Notes: a model not told the origin generated them from the letters alone. 64,000 nucleotides of DNA from M3007 sp964630705 (GCA_964630705.1 CAZVZH010000002.1:8317-72316), one strand, 5' to 3'. Shown: positions 42,990 to 51,962, numbered from the stretch's first letter. Numbers and translations: made by a program.

Positions 42990-45272
42990 ATGAAAAATTA
43001 CACGACGCTTATTGCTTTTCTGTTGATTCCCTTTTGTTTGCTGGCGCAAAAAGCCGGAAAAGGAACGGTCCGGGGAAATGTGTACGACAAGGAAACGGCT
43101 CAGCCCCTGGCCTTTGCAACCGTCCAGCTGGACGGCGCCGGAATGGGCACAGCTACCGACATTAATGGTTTTTTTTCCATCGCCAATGCCCCGGTCGGTC
43201 AATACCAGCTCAAGGTGAGCTATTTGGGCTACAATGATTTTAGCACTATGGTTCAAATTGCCAGCGAGGCCATCGTTTACCAAACGGTATATCTCCAAGA
43301 GAGCGGGACCAACCTGGATGAAATCGTTATTTCCGGAAAAAAAGAACAAGCGCGCAGCGAAGTTCAGGTTTCCAAACTGACGGTGACGCCCAAGCAAATC
43401 CGGGCGCTGCCATCCACCGGGGGGCAGGCCGACATAGCGCAGTACCTGACGGTGCTCCCGGGCGTAATTTTTACCGGCGACCAGGGCGGCCAGTTGTATA
43501 TCCGGGGCGGCTCGCCTGTCCAAAACCGCATTTTGCTCGATGGGATGACCATTTACAACCCCTTCCACAGCATCGGTTTTTTCTCGGTTTTTGAAACGGA
43601 ATTGATCCGAAACGTCGACGTGCTTACGGGTGGTTTCAATGCCGATTACGGCGGCCGGATTTCCGCCATTGTCGATGTGAAAACCCGCGAAGGCAACCGC
43701 AAACGCTTGGCCGGCCTGGTTTCGGCCAGCCCCTTTCAGGCAAAAGCGATGATCGAAGGGCCGATTATTCCGTTGAAAGAAGACGGCGGCGCCAGCATAT
43801 CGTTTGTGCTAACGGGTAAACAAGCGCTGATCGATCAAACTGCTTCCAGCCTGTACAAATATGTAAACGACAGCTCGGGTATCCCGTTCAACTACCGCGA
43901 TCTGTATGGCAAACTCTCGCTGATGACCGGCAACGGCAGCAAACTGAATGTGTTCGGTTTCAACTACGACGATGGCGTCCAATACCCGATTACCAGTTTC
44001 GACTGGACGAGTTCGGGAGGCGGCTTCGATTTTACGCTCGTGCCCTCCAACTCCAACACGATTGTCGGCGGAACGCTCACCTTTACTACCTACGATTCGC
44101 GCATCGAAGAGGCCGACCGCAAACCCCGCCAAAGCGGAATCAACGGGTTCTATGCCGGTCTGAATTTTACTAACTTCGACCGGAATAATGAATTAAAATA
44201 CGGCCTCGAACTCACCGGTTTCCGCACGGAATTCAGTTTCCAGAACTTTCGCGGATTTACGATCGAACAGTTCGAAAACACCACCGAAATCAGCGCTTAC
44301 CTCCGTTGGAAACGCAAGTTCGGCAACCTGGTGCTGGAACCCGGCTTCCGGATTCAATACTACCAGTCGCTCAACGACGTATCGCCGGAGCCGCGCCTCG
44401 GCCTCAAATACAATATTACCGACCGCCTGCGCTTCAAAGCTGCCGGCGGCTTATACTCGCAAAACCTGCTCTCCACGGTCAACGAACGCGACATTGTCAA
44501 CCTGTTCGTCGGTTTTCTCTCCGGACCCGAAGAAGCCGTGTACAAACCCGGCTCCGCCAACGAACGCGTCGATCACCGGCTGCAAAAATCACTGCACGGC
44601 GTGGCGGGTTTCGAGGTGGACGTGACGAGCAATTTGGAACTAAATATTGAAGGGTACTACAAGGATTTTACCCAGCTACTGGCACTCAACCGCAACAAAA
44701 CCGTCGCTCAAGACCCGAATTACGTGGTGGAAACGGGCGAAGCTTATGGCCTCGACCTCTCCTTGAAATGGGAAGCCAAACGGTTCTATGTTTGGGGCGC
44801 ATATTCGCTGGGCTATGTGACCCGTTTTGACGGCGAACAAACGTACCCGCCGGTATTCGACCGCCGCCACAACCTCAACCTGGTTACAACCTACCAGATG
44901 GGCGCCAAAAAAGAATGGGAATTTGGCGCCCGCTGGAATTTCGGCTCCGGCTTCCCCTTTACCCTCACCCAAGGTTTCTTCAACAGCCTCAACTTCGACC
45001 AGGGTATCGGCTCCGACGTGCTCACCGGCAACGGCGATTTGGGGATCATTTACGCCGAAAAGCGCAATGGCGGCCGCCTGCCGTATTACCACCGCCTCGA
45101 TATTTCGCTGAAGCGCACCATTTCCTTTTCGAAATACGGTAAAGTGGAAATCACAGCCTCCTGCACCAATGTGTACGACCGGGAAAATATTTTTTACTTC
45201 GATCGCGTGCGGTATACCCGGGTCAATCAACTCCCCATTTTGCCCAGCTTGAGCATGACGGTTCAATTTTAA
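42990..45272 (+). CDS. TonB-dependent receptor with carboxypeptidase-regulatory N-terminal domain, coupled to selD
   Basis: The protein is 760 residues from ATG 42990 (MKNYTTLIAFLLIPFCLLAQ, signal peptide). Residues about 25-110 form a CarboxypepD_reg-like domain (GTVRGNVYDKETAQPLAFATV). The plug follows with LPGVIFTGDQGGQLYIRGG and NRILLDGMTIYNPFHS, then the beta barrel, ending SLSMTVQF. This type (FecA-like without a SusD partner) imports small solutes across the outer membrane. Its TAA stop overlaps the selD ATG by one base (TAATG), so both are made from one mRNA. The ligand is unknown; the coupling makes a selenium compound a reasonable guess only. Confidence 0.9.
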   Translation: MKNYTTLIAFLLIPFCLLAQKAGKGTVRGNVYDKETAQPLAFATVQLDGAGMGTATDINGFFSIANAPVGQYQLKVSYLGYNDFSTMVQIASEAIVYQTVYLQESGTNLDEIVISGKKEQARSEVQVSKLTVTPKQIRALPSTGGQADIAQYLTVLPGVIFTGDQGGQLYIRGGSPVQNRILLDGMTIYNPFHSIGFFSVFETELIRNVDVLTGGFNADYGGRISAIVDVKTREGNRKRLAGLVSASPFQAKAMIEGPIIPLKEDGGASISFVLTGKQALIDQTASSLYKYVNDSSGIPFNYRDLYGKLSLMTGNGSKLNVFGFNYDDGVQYPITSFDWTSSGGGFDFTLVPSNSNTIVGGTLTFTTYDSRIEEADRKPRQSGINGFYAGLNFTNFDRNNELKYGLELTGFRTEFSFQNFRGFTIEQFENTTEISAYLRWKRKFGNLVLEPGFRIQYYQSLNDVSPEPRLGLKYNITDRLRFKAAGGLYSQNLLSTVNERDIVNLFVGFLSGPEEAVYKPGSANERVDHRLQKSLHGVAGFEVDVTSNLELNIEGYYKDFTQLLALNRNKTVAQDPNYVVETGEAYGLDLSLKWEAKRFYVWGAYSLGYVTRFDGEQTYPPVFDRRHNLNLVTTYQMGAKKEWEFGARWNFGSGFPFTLTQGFFNSLNFDQGIGSDVLTGNGDLGIIYAEKRNGGRLPYYHRLDISLKRTISFSKYGKVEITASCTNVYDRENIFYFDRVRYTRVNQLPILPSLSMTVQF

Positions 45273-46315
45273 TGGAAGAAACAGTAAAACTCACCCAATA
45301 CTCCCACGGCGCCGGCTGCGGCTGCAAAATTGCGCCGAAAGTGCTCGACCGCATTCTGCAACACAGCCCCGCTGCCGCTGCGCATTTTCCTGCCCTGCTG
45401 GTCGGAAATGAAGACCGCGACGACGCCGCTGTGTACGACCTGGGCGACGGTACGGCCCTTATCAGTACGACCGACTTTTTTATGCCCATCGTCGACGATC
45501 CGGAAGATTTCGGCCGGATTGCCGCTGTGAATGCAATTTCCGATATCTACGCCATGGGCGGCGCTCCGCTGCTGGCTATTGCGATCCTGGGTTGGCCGGT
45601 CAATGACTTGCCCCCGGAAGTGGCCAGTCGCGTAGTGGAAGGCGGGCGCCAAGCTTGTTTGGAAGCGGGGATTCCGCTGGCCGGCGGCCACAGCATCGAC
45701 AGCCCGGAACCTATTTTCGGGCTGGCCGTCAGCGGCCGGGTGCGCCTGGAGCACCTGAAAAAAAATGGCGGCGCAAAGCCTGGCGCCCAGTTGTTTCTCA
45801 CCAAACCGCTGGGCGTAGGGATTCTAACTACTGCCCAGAAAAAAGGCCTTTTAAAACCGGAACACGCCGAAATCGCTCCCGCCAGCATGAAAAGGCTCAA
45901 CCAGATCGGCGAACAATTCGGCCGGCTGCCCTATGTGCAAGCCATGACGGACGTGACTGGCTTCGGCCTGCTCGGCCACCTGTCTGAACTCTGCGCTGCC
46001 AGCCAGGCCAGCGCTGTGGTGCATTTCGACCGGGTGCCGGCAATCGACCGGACGGTGCTGGATTTTTATCTGGAAAACAAGTGCATCCCCGGCGGCACAC
46101 ACCGCAACTGGGACAGCTACGGGCATAAAATCGCCGGCGCCTCCGAACTCCAGCGCTACCTGCTCGCCGACCCGCAAACCAGCGGCGGCCTGTTGGTGGC
46201 GGTTGACCCGGATGCTGTGTCCGAATTCCGGGAAGTCGCACAAAAAGCCGGATTCGACCTCGAACCGTTCGGATTTTTAATCGAAGAGCAGCCTATCGCG
46301 ATCACGGTAGTTTAG
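45272..46315 (+). CDS. selD: Selenide, water dikinase
   Basis: This 347-residue protein makes selenophosphate from selenide and ATP. The N terminus shows LTQYSHGAGCGCKIAPKVLD; the first Cys of GCGCK is the catalytic position (Sec or Cys in other species; here Cys). The ATP-binding aspartates appear in NEDRDDAAVYDLGDGTALIST and AVNAISDIYAMGG. LLADPQTSGGLLVAV closes the C-terminal half. No selA, selB, selU or mnmH is in the window, so the user of selenophosphate must be elsewhere. The overlap with the upstream TonB receptor stop (TAATG) indicates translational coupling. Confidence 0.95.
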   Translation: MEETVKLTQYSHGAGCGCKIAPKVLDRILQHSPAAAAHFPALLVGNEDRDDAAVYDLGDGTALISTTDFFMPIVDDPEDFGRIAAVNAISDIYAMGGAPLLAIAILGWPVNDLPPEVASRVVEGGRQACLEAGIPLAGGHSIDSPEPIFGLAVSGRVRLEHLKKNGGAKPGAQLFLTKPLGVGILTTAQKKGLLKPEHAEIAPASMKRLNQIGEQFGRLPYVQAMTDVTGFGLLGHLSELCAASQASAVVHFDRVPAIDRTVLDFYLENKCIPGGTHRNWDSYGHKIAGASELQRYLLADPQTSGGLLVAVDPDAVSEFREVAQKAGFDLEPFGFLIEEQPIAITVV

Positions 46316-46332
46316 CTTGCCGCTCGAGAGCG

Positions 46333-46423
46333 TTTCACCCCTAAAGGCACTAAAAAACACTAAACCACACTAAAGACTTTCCTTAGTGTGGTTTAGTGTT
46401 TTTTAGTGCCTTTAGTGGTGAAA
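46333..46423. repeat. Long inverted repeat of TTTAGTG-like units (bidirectional terminator or extragenic palindrome)
   Basis: Two 41-base arms (46333-46373 and 46383-46423) pair with a single mismatch around a 9-base loop. The right arm is itself built of repeated TTAGTG units (ttagtgtgg, tttagtgtt, ttttagtgcc, tttagtggtg). It sits between the convergent selD and TlpA-like genes, 17 bp after one stop and 4 bp from the other, so it can end transcription from both sides. Similar TTTAGTG palindromes recur in many bacterial genomes. Confidence 0.85.
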
Positions 46424-46426
46424 AAT

Positions 46427-47875
46427 TTACTGCCGTTGCTGTTGCGCGCGTTCTTGCTGGAACCGCATGAGGTCTTCCATCACCTGAATAAGTTGCTCGG
46501 CGCCGATGCGTTTCATCAGGATTTCGTGCTTGCGGTCGAGGATAAAAATTTGGGGCGTCGACTGCACGTCGTACAACGTTTTATAGCGGCTTTGGATGTA
46601 GGGATCGTAAGTGTTGATGAACAGGAAATCGCTGAATTCTTTTTCCTCCACCCCTTTCCAGCACTCAGGACCTTTGTCGGTTACGGCGGTGCACACAGCA
46701 AAAACCTTGACGCCGCGGTCTTTGAATTTTTTAGCAAACTCTACCAGGTCGGGAGCGGCTTTTTTGCAGTGGCTGCAATCGGGGGCCCAGAAAAACAACA
46801 CCGTATAGTCGGCATCCACATCCCACAGGCTGAGCGGTTGGTTGTCGCGGTTGAGCACGGTGATGTTGGGCGCAATTTTACCGATCAGAATGGGTTCCAG
46901 ACGGCGGGCGTTGTCGCAAATTTTTTCCAAATCCTCCCCTTTTACCCAGGATGCGCCACCGTTGCAATAATACTTCAAGGCCAGGTGGACATAGCAGGCA
47001 TCCATGCCAACCACTTTCGACTTGGCGTAGGTGTTCAGGAAATGGATGAGGTAATATTTGTAGTTTTCCGGGCTGTCTTTCATGAGCCCGATCACATAGT
47101 CGAGTCCGACATTGATGCTGTCGGGGTGCTGCGGGACAATTTTCGTAATATAGGTTTCAATTTTTTGGTGCAGCACCGGGCTGCGCAGCATGCATGGGTC
47201 GGCGATGTTGAGGTTGTCGAAATAGTGGGCGCGGTACCAGTAGTACTTCTGGAGTTGAACGGCTTTGGGGTCGTCGCCTTCAAATTCGGGGATTTCGGGC
47301 TCGAGCGAGCTGCGGATGATTTTAGCCGTCAGGGTACCGTTGTGTTTGCGCAGCAGGTCGGTTTGATATTTCCGCACCTGTTTGTCGAGCGCTGTGCTGG
47401 CTTCCACCAAGCGCAATGAATCGGCAGGGTTGTTTTTCAGGACTTCCAACTGGGCTTTTATGGTATCGGCTTGCGTGCGCATACGGTTGAGAAAGCCGAG
47501 GTATTCGTAAAATACGGCATTGTCTTCCGAGCCTTTTACTTTCATGGTATTCACGGCATCTTTGGCATCGAAGGTGATGGTGAAATCCTGATCGTCATCG
47601 GGCAGCAACACTTGCACGAAACCGTTGTCGGGCTTCAGCACCAGGAGGTACACGCCACAGGGCAGCAGCGTATCGGCTTGAAACGTAAAATAACCGTCGG
47701 GGCCGGCTTGTACGGTGTCTTTGACGTACTGTTTGTCGCCGTAATGAAAACCGAGTATGAGTTCGGTTTCGGTGTAATTTTCGGGTTTGACCCGAATTTT
47801 ATAGCCCGATTGGGCGGTCAGCGACCAACTCGCGCATAAGCTGCAAGCGAGAACAAAAACAAACGTACGGATCAT
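46427..47875 (-). CDS. Periplasmic TlpA/ResA-like thioredoxin-fold protein with DUF4369/DUF5106-type N terminus
   Basis: This 482-residue protein has a signal peptide (MIRTFVFVLACSLCASWSLTAQ). A beta-rich domain to about residue 120 resembles DUF4369. A helical middle (about 130-330, with KYYWYRAHYFDNLNIADPCMLRSPVL) follows, then a thioredoxin-like domain from about 338. The redox motif is the CSHC of FFWAPDCSHCKKAAPDL, followed by VYAVCTA-like strand and the cis-Pro STPQIFILDRKHEI. Such Bacteroidota proteins act in periplasmic disulfide reduction. The substrate is unknown. Confidence 0.85.
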   Translation of the reverse strand: MIRTFVFVLACSLCASWSLTAQSGYKIRVKPENYTETELILGFHYGDKQYVKDTVQAGPDGYFTFQADTLLPCGVYLLVLKPDNGFVQVLLPDDDQDFTITFDAKDAVNTMKVKGSEDNAVFYEYLGFLNRMRTQADTIKAQLEVLKNNPADSLRLVEASTALDKQVRKYQTDLLRKHNGTLTAKIIRSSLEPEIPEFEGDDPKAVQLQKYYWYRAHYFDNLNIADPCMLRSPVLHQKIETYITKIVPQHPDSINVGLDYVIGLMKDSPENYKYYLIHFLNTYAKSKVVGMDACYVHLALKYYCNGGASWVKGEDLEKICDNARRLEPILIGKIAPNITVLNRDNQPLSLWDVDADYTVLFFWAPDCSHCKKAAPDLVEFAKKFKDRGVKVFAVCTAVTDKGPECWKGVEEKEFSDFLFINTYDPYIQSRYKTLYDVQSTPQIFILDRKHEILMKRIGAEQLIQVMEDLMRFQQERAQQQRQ

Positions 47876-47981
47876 GAGTAATTTAATTTGAGTTCGGGTT
47901 CAGGATGGGGCAAATATCCGAAGTGCTGCCCGGCGCTCCGGACGTTTTTGGTTTTGTTAACATTCAGCCGGGAGGAGTGTG

Positions 47982-49262
47982 TTACAAGTCGTATTGTTTG
48001 ATCTTCCGGTACAGGGTGCGTTCCGAAATCTTCAGTTCTTCGGCCGCCTCCTTGCGTCGTCCATTGTATTTTTTCAGCGCCCGGCGGATGGCATCTTTTT
48101 CGATTTCATCCATGGCTAGCGGCGCGTCTTCCACTTCAGAACGGTCGAAAACGTTGGCGTTGGAGGGCTTGGAAGGTTCCAGGATAATGGGCGTCACCCT
48201 GCCGGATTCCGCTGCTGCGGTATCGCGCGGCCGGTAAGGCTCGTCGGCTTCGTCATCGGTTGGAGGAAAGCCCAGTGAAGGTTGCAAGCGCCGGTAGCTG
48301 TTTGGGTCGGGCACGCGCAGGTCGTTGTTGTGAATGAGCTCAAAAATCAGGGATTTGAGATCGTTCAGGTCGGTTTTCATATCGACCAGAAGTTTGTAAA
48401 AGATTTCGCGCTCCTGAAAATCGCCGCCGGGTTTGCGGTTGTGCCAATCTGATACCATCGGCAGGTTGCGGGAAAGCACCTGTGGCATCTGTTGCTGTAA
48501 GGCCTGCGCGGTAACCTCCCGGTCTTCGGAGAGAATGGACAGTTGCTCGGCGATATTTTTGAGCTCGCGAATATTGCCTGGCCAACGGTACGATTCGAGC
48601 GCATACTGCGCCTGGTCGTCGAGCCGGATCGGTTGCATCCGGTATTTTTCCGCAAAATCAGACGCAAATTTCCGGAACAACAGCATGATGTCTTCCCGCC
48701 GGTCTTTTAGCGCGGGCACCCGGATGGGCACGGTGCTGAGACGGTAGTACAGGTCTTCCCGAAATTTGCCCTTCCGCACCCGTTCTTCCAAATCGACATT
48801 CGTAGCGGCAATAACGCGCACGTCCGTTTTTTGAACTTTGGAAGAGCCGACCCGCAAAAACTCGCCCGACTCCAGCACGCGCAGCAGAAAGGCTTGGGTG
48901 TCGAGCGGCATTTCTGCAATCTCATCGAGAAAAATCGTGCCGCCATTGACGGTTTCAAAATAACCCTTACGGTCGGATACTGCGCCGGTGAACGAGCCTT
49001 TTTCGTGGCCGAAAAGTTCGGAGTTGATGGTGCCTTCAGGAATGGCGCCGCAGTTGACCGCGATGAACTCGTTGTGTTTGCGGGCGCTGAGCGCATGAAT
49101 TATTTTTGAAAAAACCTCCTTGCCTACGCCACTTTCGCCCATGATGAGTACGCTCAGATCGGTAGGCGCCACTCGGGCGGCGGTTTCCAAAGCTGCGTCG
49201 AGGAGATGGGAATTACCCACTATCCCGAATCGCGCTTTTATTCCTTGCAATTGATTGGCCAT
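47982..49262 (-). CDS. Sigma-54-dependent Fis-type transcriptional activator without receiver domain
   Basis: This 426-residue protein consists of an AAA+ sigma-54 interaction domain from the N terminus (MGESGVGKEVF Walker A, KGSFTGA loop that contacts sigma-54, GTIFLDEIAEMP Walker B, R-finger region). A linker of about 150 residues follows, then a C-terminal Fis HTH (RRALKKYNGRRKEAAEELKISERTLYRKIKQYDL). There is no receiver, PAS or GAF domain, so it is probably controlled by a partner protein or by its level. It begins 6 bp after the stop of the EAD11-like membrane gene and is in an operon with miaB, a placement found in many Bacteroidota. Confidence 0.92.
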   Translation of the reverse strand: MANQLQGIKARFGIVGNSHLLDAALETAARVAPTDLSVLIMGESGVGKEVFSKIIHALSARKHNEFIAVNCGAIPEGTINSELFGHEKGSFTGAVSDRKGYFETVNGGTIFLDEIAEMPLDTQAFLLRVLESGEFLRVGSSKVQKTDVRVIAATNVDLEERVRKGKFREDLYYRLSTVPIRVPALKDRREDIMLLFRKFASDFAEKYRMQPIRLDDQAQYALESYRWPGNIRELKNIAEQLSILSEDREVTAQALQQQMPQVLSRNLPMVSDWHNRKPGGDFQEREIFYKLLVDMKTDLNDLKSLIFELIHNNDLRVPDPNSYRRLQPSLGFPPTDDEADEPYRPRDTAAAESGRVTPIILEPSKPSNANVFDRSEVEDAPLAMDEIEKDAIRRALKKYNGRRKEAAEELKISERTLYRKIKQYDL

Positions 49263-49268
49263 GTTTTT

Positions 49269-50018
49269 TTAGTTGCAACCTGGGCTCAAGCGTACGTTCG
49301 CTTCGTCGTTCCATACCCAGCCTTCGATGTTTTTGTAGCGGACTTTTAAAAACTCGATTTCTCCCAATTCGGCGTCAGTTTGAATTTTTGTCTCCAAGAC
49401 TTCCAATGCTACATCGGCGGGCACCATGCCGGCTTCCAAGGCTGCATGATCGGCCTCCTCCAGCAGTTGAATGTCTTCCAGCGTTGTCAGATAGCAACCG
49501 CTCGTTTCGTCGGCTCCGGCCGGATCGGCTGCGGCGGCGCCAGCGGCGCTTCCAGTGTCAGTTTCATGGAATTCGGTTGCTTGCCCCGCATCGGTTGCGC
49601 CAGTATCGCACATGCTAATCCCGACGACAAAGAGTGCGATGGCGCCAATAGCGACGACGATGTATTTGTAAACGTTATTTCCGCCGGCGCCCGCAGCCGC
49701 AGCGCCAACCGCCGGCGGAGCGGCTGAAAAAATCGGATGCTCATCACTTTTGCCGGTAAGGGCGTCGGTCAGGCTCAGCATCGAAACCCGAATCTGGTTG
49801 CGGTTGCGCTCGGCTTGCTCGAAGGCGATCAGCCCTTGCAATTCGGCTTTTTTTACCTCCGAAATCTGCCCCTGCAAGTGGATGATTTCATTTCTCACCT
49901 TGTTCGCCTGGCCAGACGACAGGTTGGATTCGGCGTAGGTGCCCAGCAGTTTTACAGCATCTTCCAGATCGCCTTTTGCCAGCAGTTCTTTTACTTGGGT
50001 AATGATCAGTGGTTCCAT
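49269..50018 (-). CDS. EAD11-like domain protein with one membrane helix and SH3-like tail
   Basis: This 249-residue protein begins with a helical region resembling effector-associated domain 11. PLIITQVKELLAKGDLEDAVKLL is followed by EIIHLQGQISEVKKAELQGLI and a polar helix RNRNQIRVSMLSLTDALTG, to about residue 90. A Pro/Ala/Gly linker leads to one membrane helix (about 117-137, VYKYIVVAIGAIALFVVGIS). The distal part has a Gly/Ala/Asp-rich spacer and a C-terminal ELGEIEFLKVRYKNIEGWVWNDEANVR segment like bacterial SH3. It is inserted between miaB (33 bp) and the sigma-54 activator (6 bp), two genes that are usually neighbours in this phylum. The function is unknown; a sensor or adaptor role is inferred. 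Confidence 0.7.
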   Translation of the reverse strand: MEPLIITQVKELLAKGDLEDAVKLLGTYAESNLSSGQANKVRNEIIHLQGQISEVKKAELQGLIAFEQAERNRNQIRVSMLSLTDALTGKSDEHPIFSAAPPAVGAAAAGAGGNNVYKYIVVAIGAIALFVVGISMCDTGATDAGQATEFHETDTGSAAGAAAADPAGADETSGCYLTTLEDIQLLEEADHAALEAGMVPADVALEVLETKIQTDAELGEIEFLKVRYKNIEGWVWNDEANVRLSPGCN

Positions 50019-50051
50019 TTGATAACGTATTTTTTAGGAGGCCGGCTTTCG

Positions 50052-51488
50052 TCAGGAAAGCACGGTCCCAATCAGGGTTGCACTGGTAGCTTCGTGAATG
50101 CGTACCTGGACATAGTCGCCGGGTTTAAGTCCATCTTTTTTGGGGAACACCACCATTTTGTTTTGGGTGTTCCGGCCGCAAAAATCCTGGTCCGACTTCC
50201 GGGAATCGCGCTCGATGAGCACTTCGAAGGTTTTCCCGATGTCGGCCTGGTTGTGGCGCAGGCTTACAGCCGTTTGCAGGCGAATGACCTCGTTCAAGCG
50301 GCGTTTTTTGATGGCCTCCGGAATGTCGTCGGCATATTTCCGGGCGGCCAGGGTGCCGGGCCGCTCGGAGTAGAAAAACATATACGACATGGAAAAATTC
50401 GCCCATTCGATAATGCTCAAGGTATCCTGGTGCTCTTCCTCGGTTTCGGTGCAAAAACCCGTGATGATGTCGCTGGAAACAGCCGCCTCGGGCAGGATGC
50501 GGCGGATCGCCTCGATGCGTTGTTCGTACCAGGGGCGGTCGTACGTGCGGTTCATCAGCTCGAGAATGCGGCTGTTGCCCGATTGCACCGGCAGGTGAAT
50601 GTATTTGCAAATGTTGGGGTACCGGGCCATGGTGTGCAACACCTTGTCGGTCATGTCTTTCGGGTGGCTGGTGCTGAACCGCACGCGCAGCAGTGGACTG
50701 ACCTGGGCGGTCATTTCCAGCAAGTCGGCAAAATCGACGCGTTCGCCAGTTTCCGGATGATCCCATTTATAGGAGTCGACATTTTGCCCGAGCAGGGTCA
50801 CCTCGCGATAGCCGTTTTGAAACAAATCGGCGGCTTCGGCGACAACACTGTGCGGATCGCGCGAGCGCTCGCGGCCCCGGGTAAAGGGCACTACGCAGAA
50901 TGAACACATGTTGTCGCAACCGCGCATAATGCTGATAAACGCAGTAATTCCGTTCGATTCGAGGCGTACCGGGTTGATGTCGGCGTAGGTTTCTTCACGG
51001 CTCAACAGCACGTTCACCATGCGTTGGCCGTCTTCAGCGGCGCCAATGAGGCTGGGCAGGTCGCGGTAAGCATCAGGGCCGACGACGAGGTCGACCAGTT
51101 TTTCTTCCTCCAACCATTTTTTCTTCAACCGTTCGGCCATGCAGCCCAGCACGCCGACGAGGGCGCCGGGCCGTTGCTGTTTAACCGCCTCAAAATACCG
51201 CAGGCGTTTGCGCACGGTTTCTTCCGCTTTTTCCCGGATCGAGCAGGTGTTGATCAGGATTAAATCGCTCTCTTCGGCATTGCGAGTGGGCGAAAAACCC
51301 ACTTCGGCCAAAATGGAGGCCACGATTTCGCTGTCGGAAAAATTCATCTGGCAGCCGTAGCTTTCGATGTAAAACCTCTTGCCGCCGGCGGTTGGCGATG
51401 CTTGCCAGTGCTCCTTGAACAGCGCCTTGCCCTGGATAGATTCGTCGATGTGTTTGAGCCCGGTCAGGGTCGGATTGTTATCGTACAT
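50052..51488 (-). CDS. miaB: tRNA-2-methylthio-N6-dimethylallyladenosine synthase
   Basis: This 478-residue radical-SAM methylthiotransferase modifies A37 of UNN-decoding tRNAs. The N-terminal UPF0004 domain has RFYIESYGCQMNFSDSE and GVLGCMAERLKK (auxiliary cluster cysteines). The radical-SAM triad is in RGCDNMCSFCVVPFTRGRERSR. A C-terminal TRAM domain closes it (VFPKKDGLKPGDYVQVRIHEATSATLIG-like). It heads an operon followed by the EAD11-like gene and the sigma-54 activator. A TTTG-N22-TACCTTTG promoter lies just upstream. Confidence 0.96.
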   Translation of the reverse strand: MYDNNPTLTGLKHIDESIQGKALFKEHWQASPTAGGKRFYIESYGCQMNFSDSEIVASILAEVGFSPTRNAEESDLILINTCSIREKAEETVRKRLRYFEAVKQQRPGALVGVLGCMAERLKKKWLEEEKLVDLVVGPDAYRDLPSLIGAAEDGQRMVNVLLSREETYADINPVRLESNGITAFISIMRGCDNMCSFCVVPFTRGRERSRDPHSVVAEAADLFQNGYREVTLLGQNVDSYKWDHPETGERVDFADLLEMTAQVSPLLRVRFSTSHPKDMTDKVLHTMARYPNICKYIHLPVQSGNSRILELMNRTYDRPWYEQRIEAIRRILPEAAVSSDIITGFCTETEEEHQDTLSIIEWANFSMSYMFFYSERPGTLAARKYADDIPEAIKKRRLNEVIRLQTAVSLRHNQADIGKTFEVLIERDSRKSDQDFCGRNTQNKMVVFPKKDGLKPGDYVQVRIHEATSATLIGTVLS

Positions 51489-51510
51489 AAATTATTGTCA
51501 GAATGCGCCG

Positions 51511-51544
51511 CAAAGGTACTGTGTTTTCAAAGAAAAATGCCAAA
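51511..51544 (-). promoter_or_regulatory. Bacteroidota promoter for miaB operon
   Basis: On the minus strand TTTG (51544-51541), a 22-base spacer and TACCTTTG (51518-51511) fit the consensus with a long spacer. The miaB ATG is at 51488. Confidence 0.6.
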
Positions 51545-51562
51545 ATGGCAGAAGCCGGGACC

Positions 51563-51603
51563 AAAAAATATGCCCGGCGGAAACGCATCCGGCCGGGCAT
51601 ATT
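51563..51603 (-). terminator. Intrinsic terminator of gene 51624-51962
   Basis: AATATGCCCGGC pairs perfectly with GCCGGGCATATT over 12 bp with a 13-base loop. On the minus strand it is followed by T6. It separates the small coiled gene from the miaB promoter. Confidence 0.85.
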
Positions 51604-51623
51604 AAAATGAAAAGGATGGCGGC

Positions 51624-51962
51624 TTAAATAGCGGCAACCACTGTAATCGCCGTGCGCAGCAGGAGCCGTACCACATCTTCCGACACGAGGTCGAATTTAG
51701 CTTTTGAAATGGCGGCCTGTTCGAGCAATTCAATTTTTACCAGTTCGCCCCGGCCGCGCACCAAAAACTCGAAGTCCTCCTCGGAAATCTTCCGGCTTTC
51801 CAACAATTCGGAATAGCGGATCACATCGTCGCGCATGCCGTTTTTAAGTTCTATCGCAGCTTTTTCATACGCTTTTTTACGGCGTTTCACGAAGTTGCCG
51901 ACAATATCCAGCACCTGGTCGTCCAGGTTGGCGAGCGCTTTTTCAACATCTTTTTTTGGCAT
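51624..51962 (-). CDS. Small helical protein of unknown function
   Basis: This 112-residue protein is rich in Lys and Glu (MPKKDVEKALANLDDQVLDIVGNFVKRRKKAYEKAAIELK...). The last 15 residues are hydrophobic (VRLLLRTAITVVAAI), which could be a tail anchor or amphipathic helix. It has no signal peptide. It starts 45 bp after the lipoprotein gene's stop on the same strand and ends at a good terminator, so the two may form a two-gene operon. I do not recognise a family. Confidence 0.65.
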   Translation of the reverse strand: MPKKDVEKALANLDDQVLDIVGNFVKRRKKAYEKAAIELKNGMRDDVIRYSELLESRKISEEDFEFLVRGRGELVKIELLEQAAISKAKFDLVSEDVVRLLLRTAITVVAAI

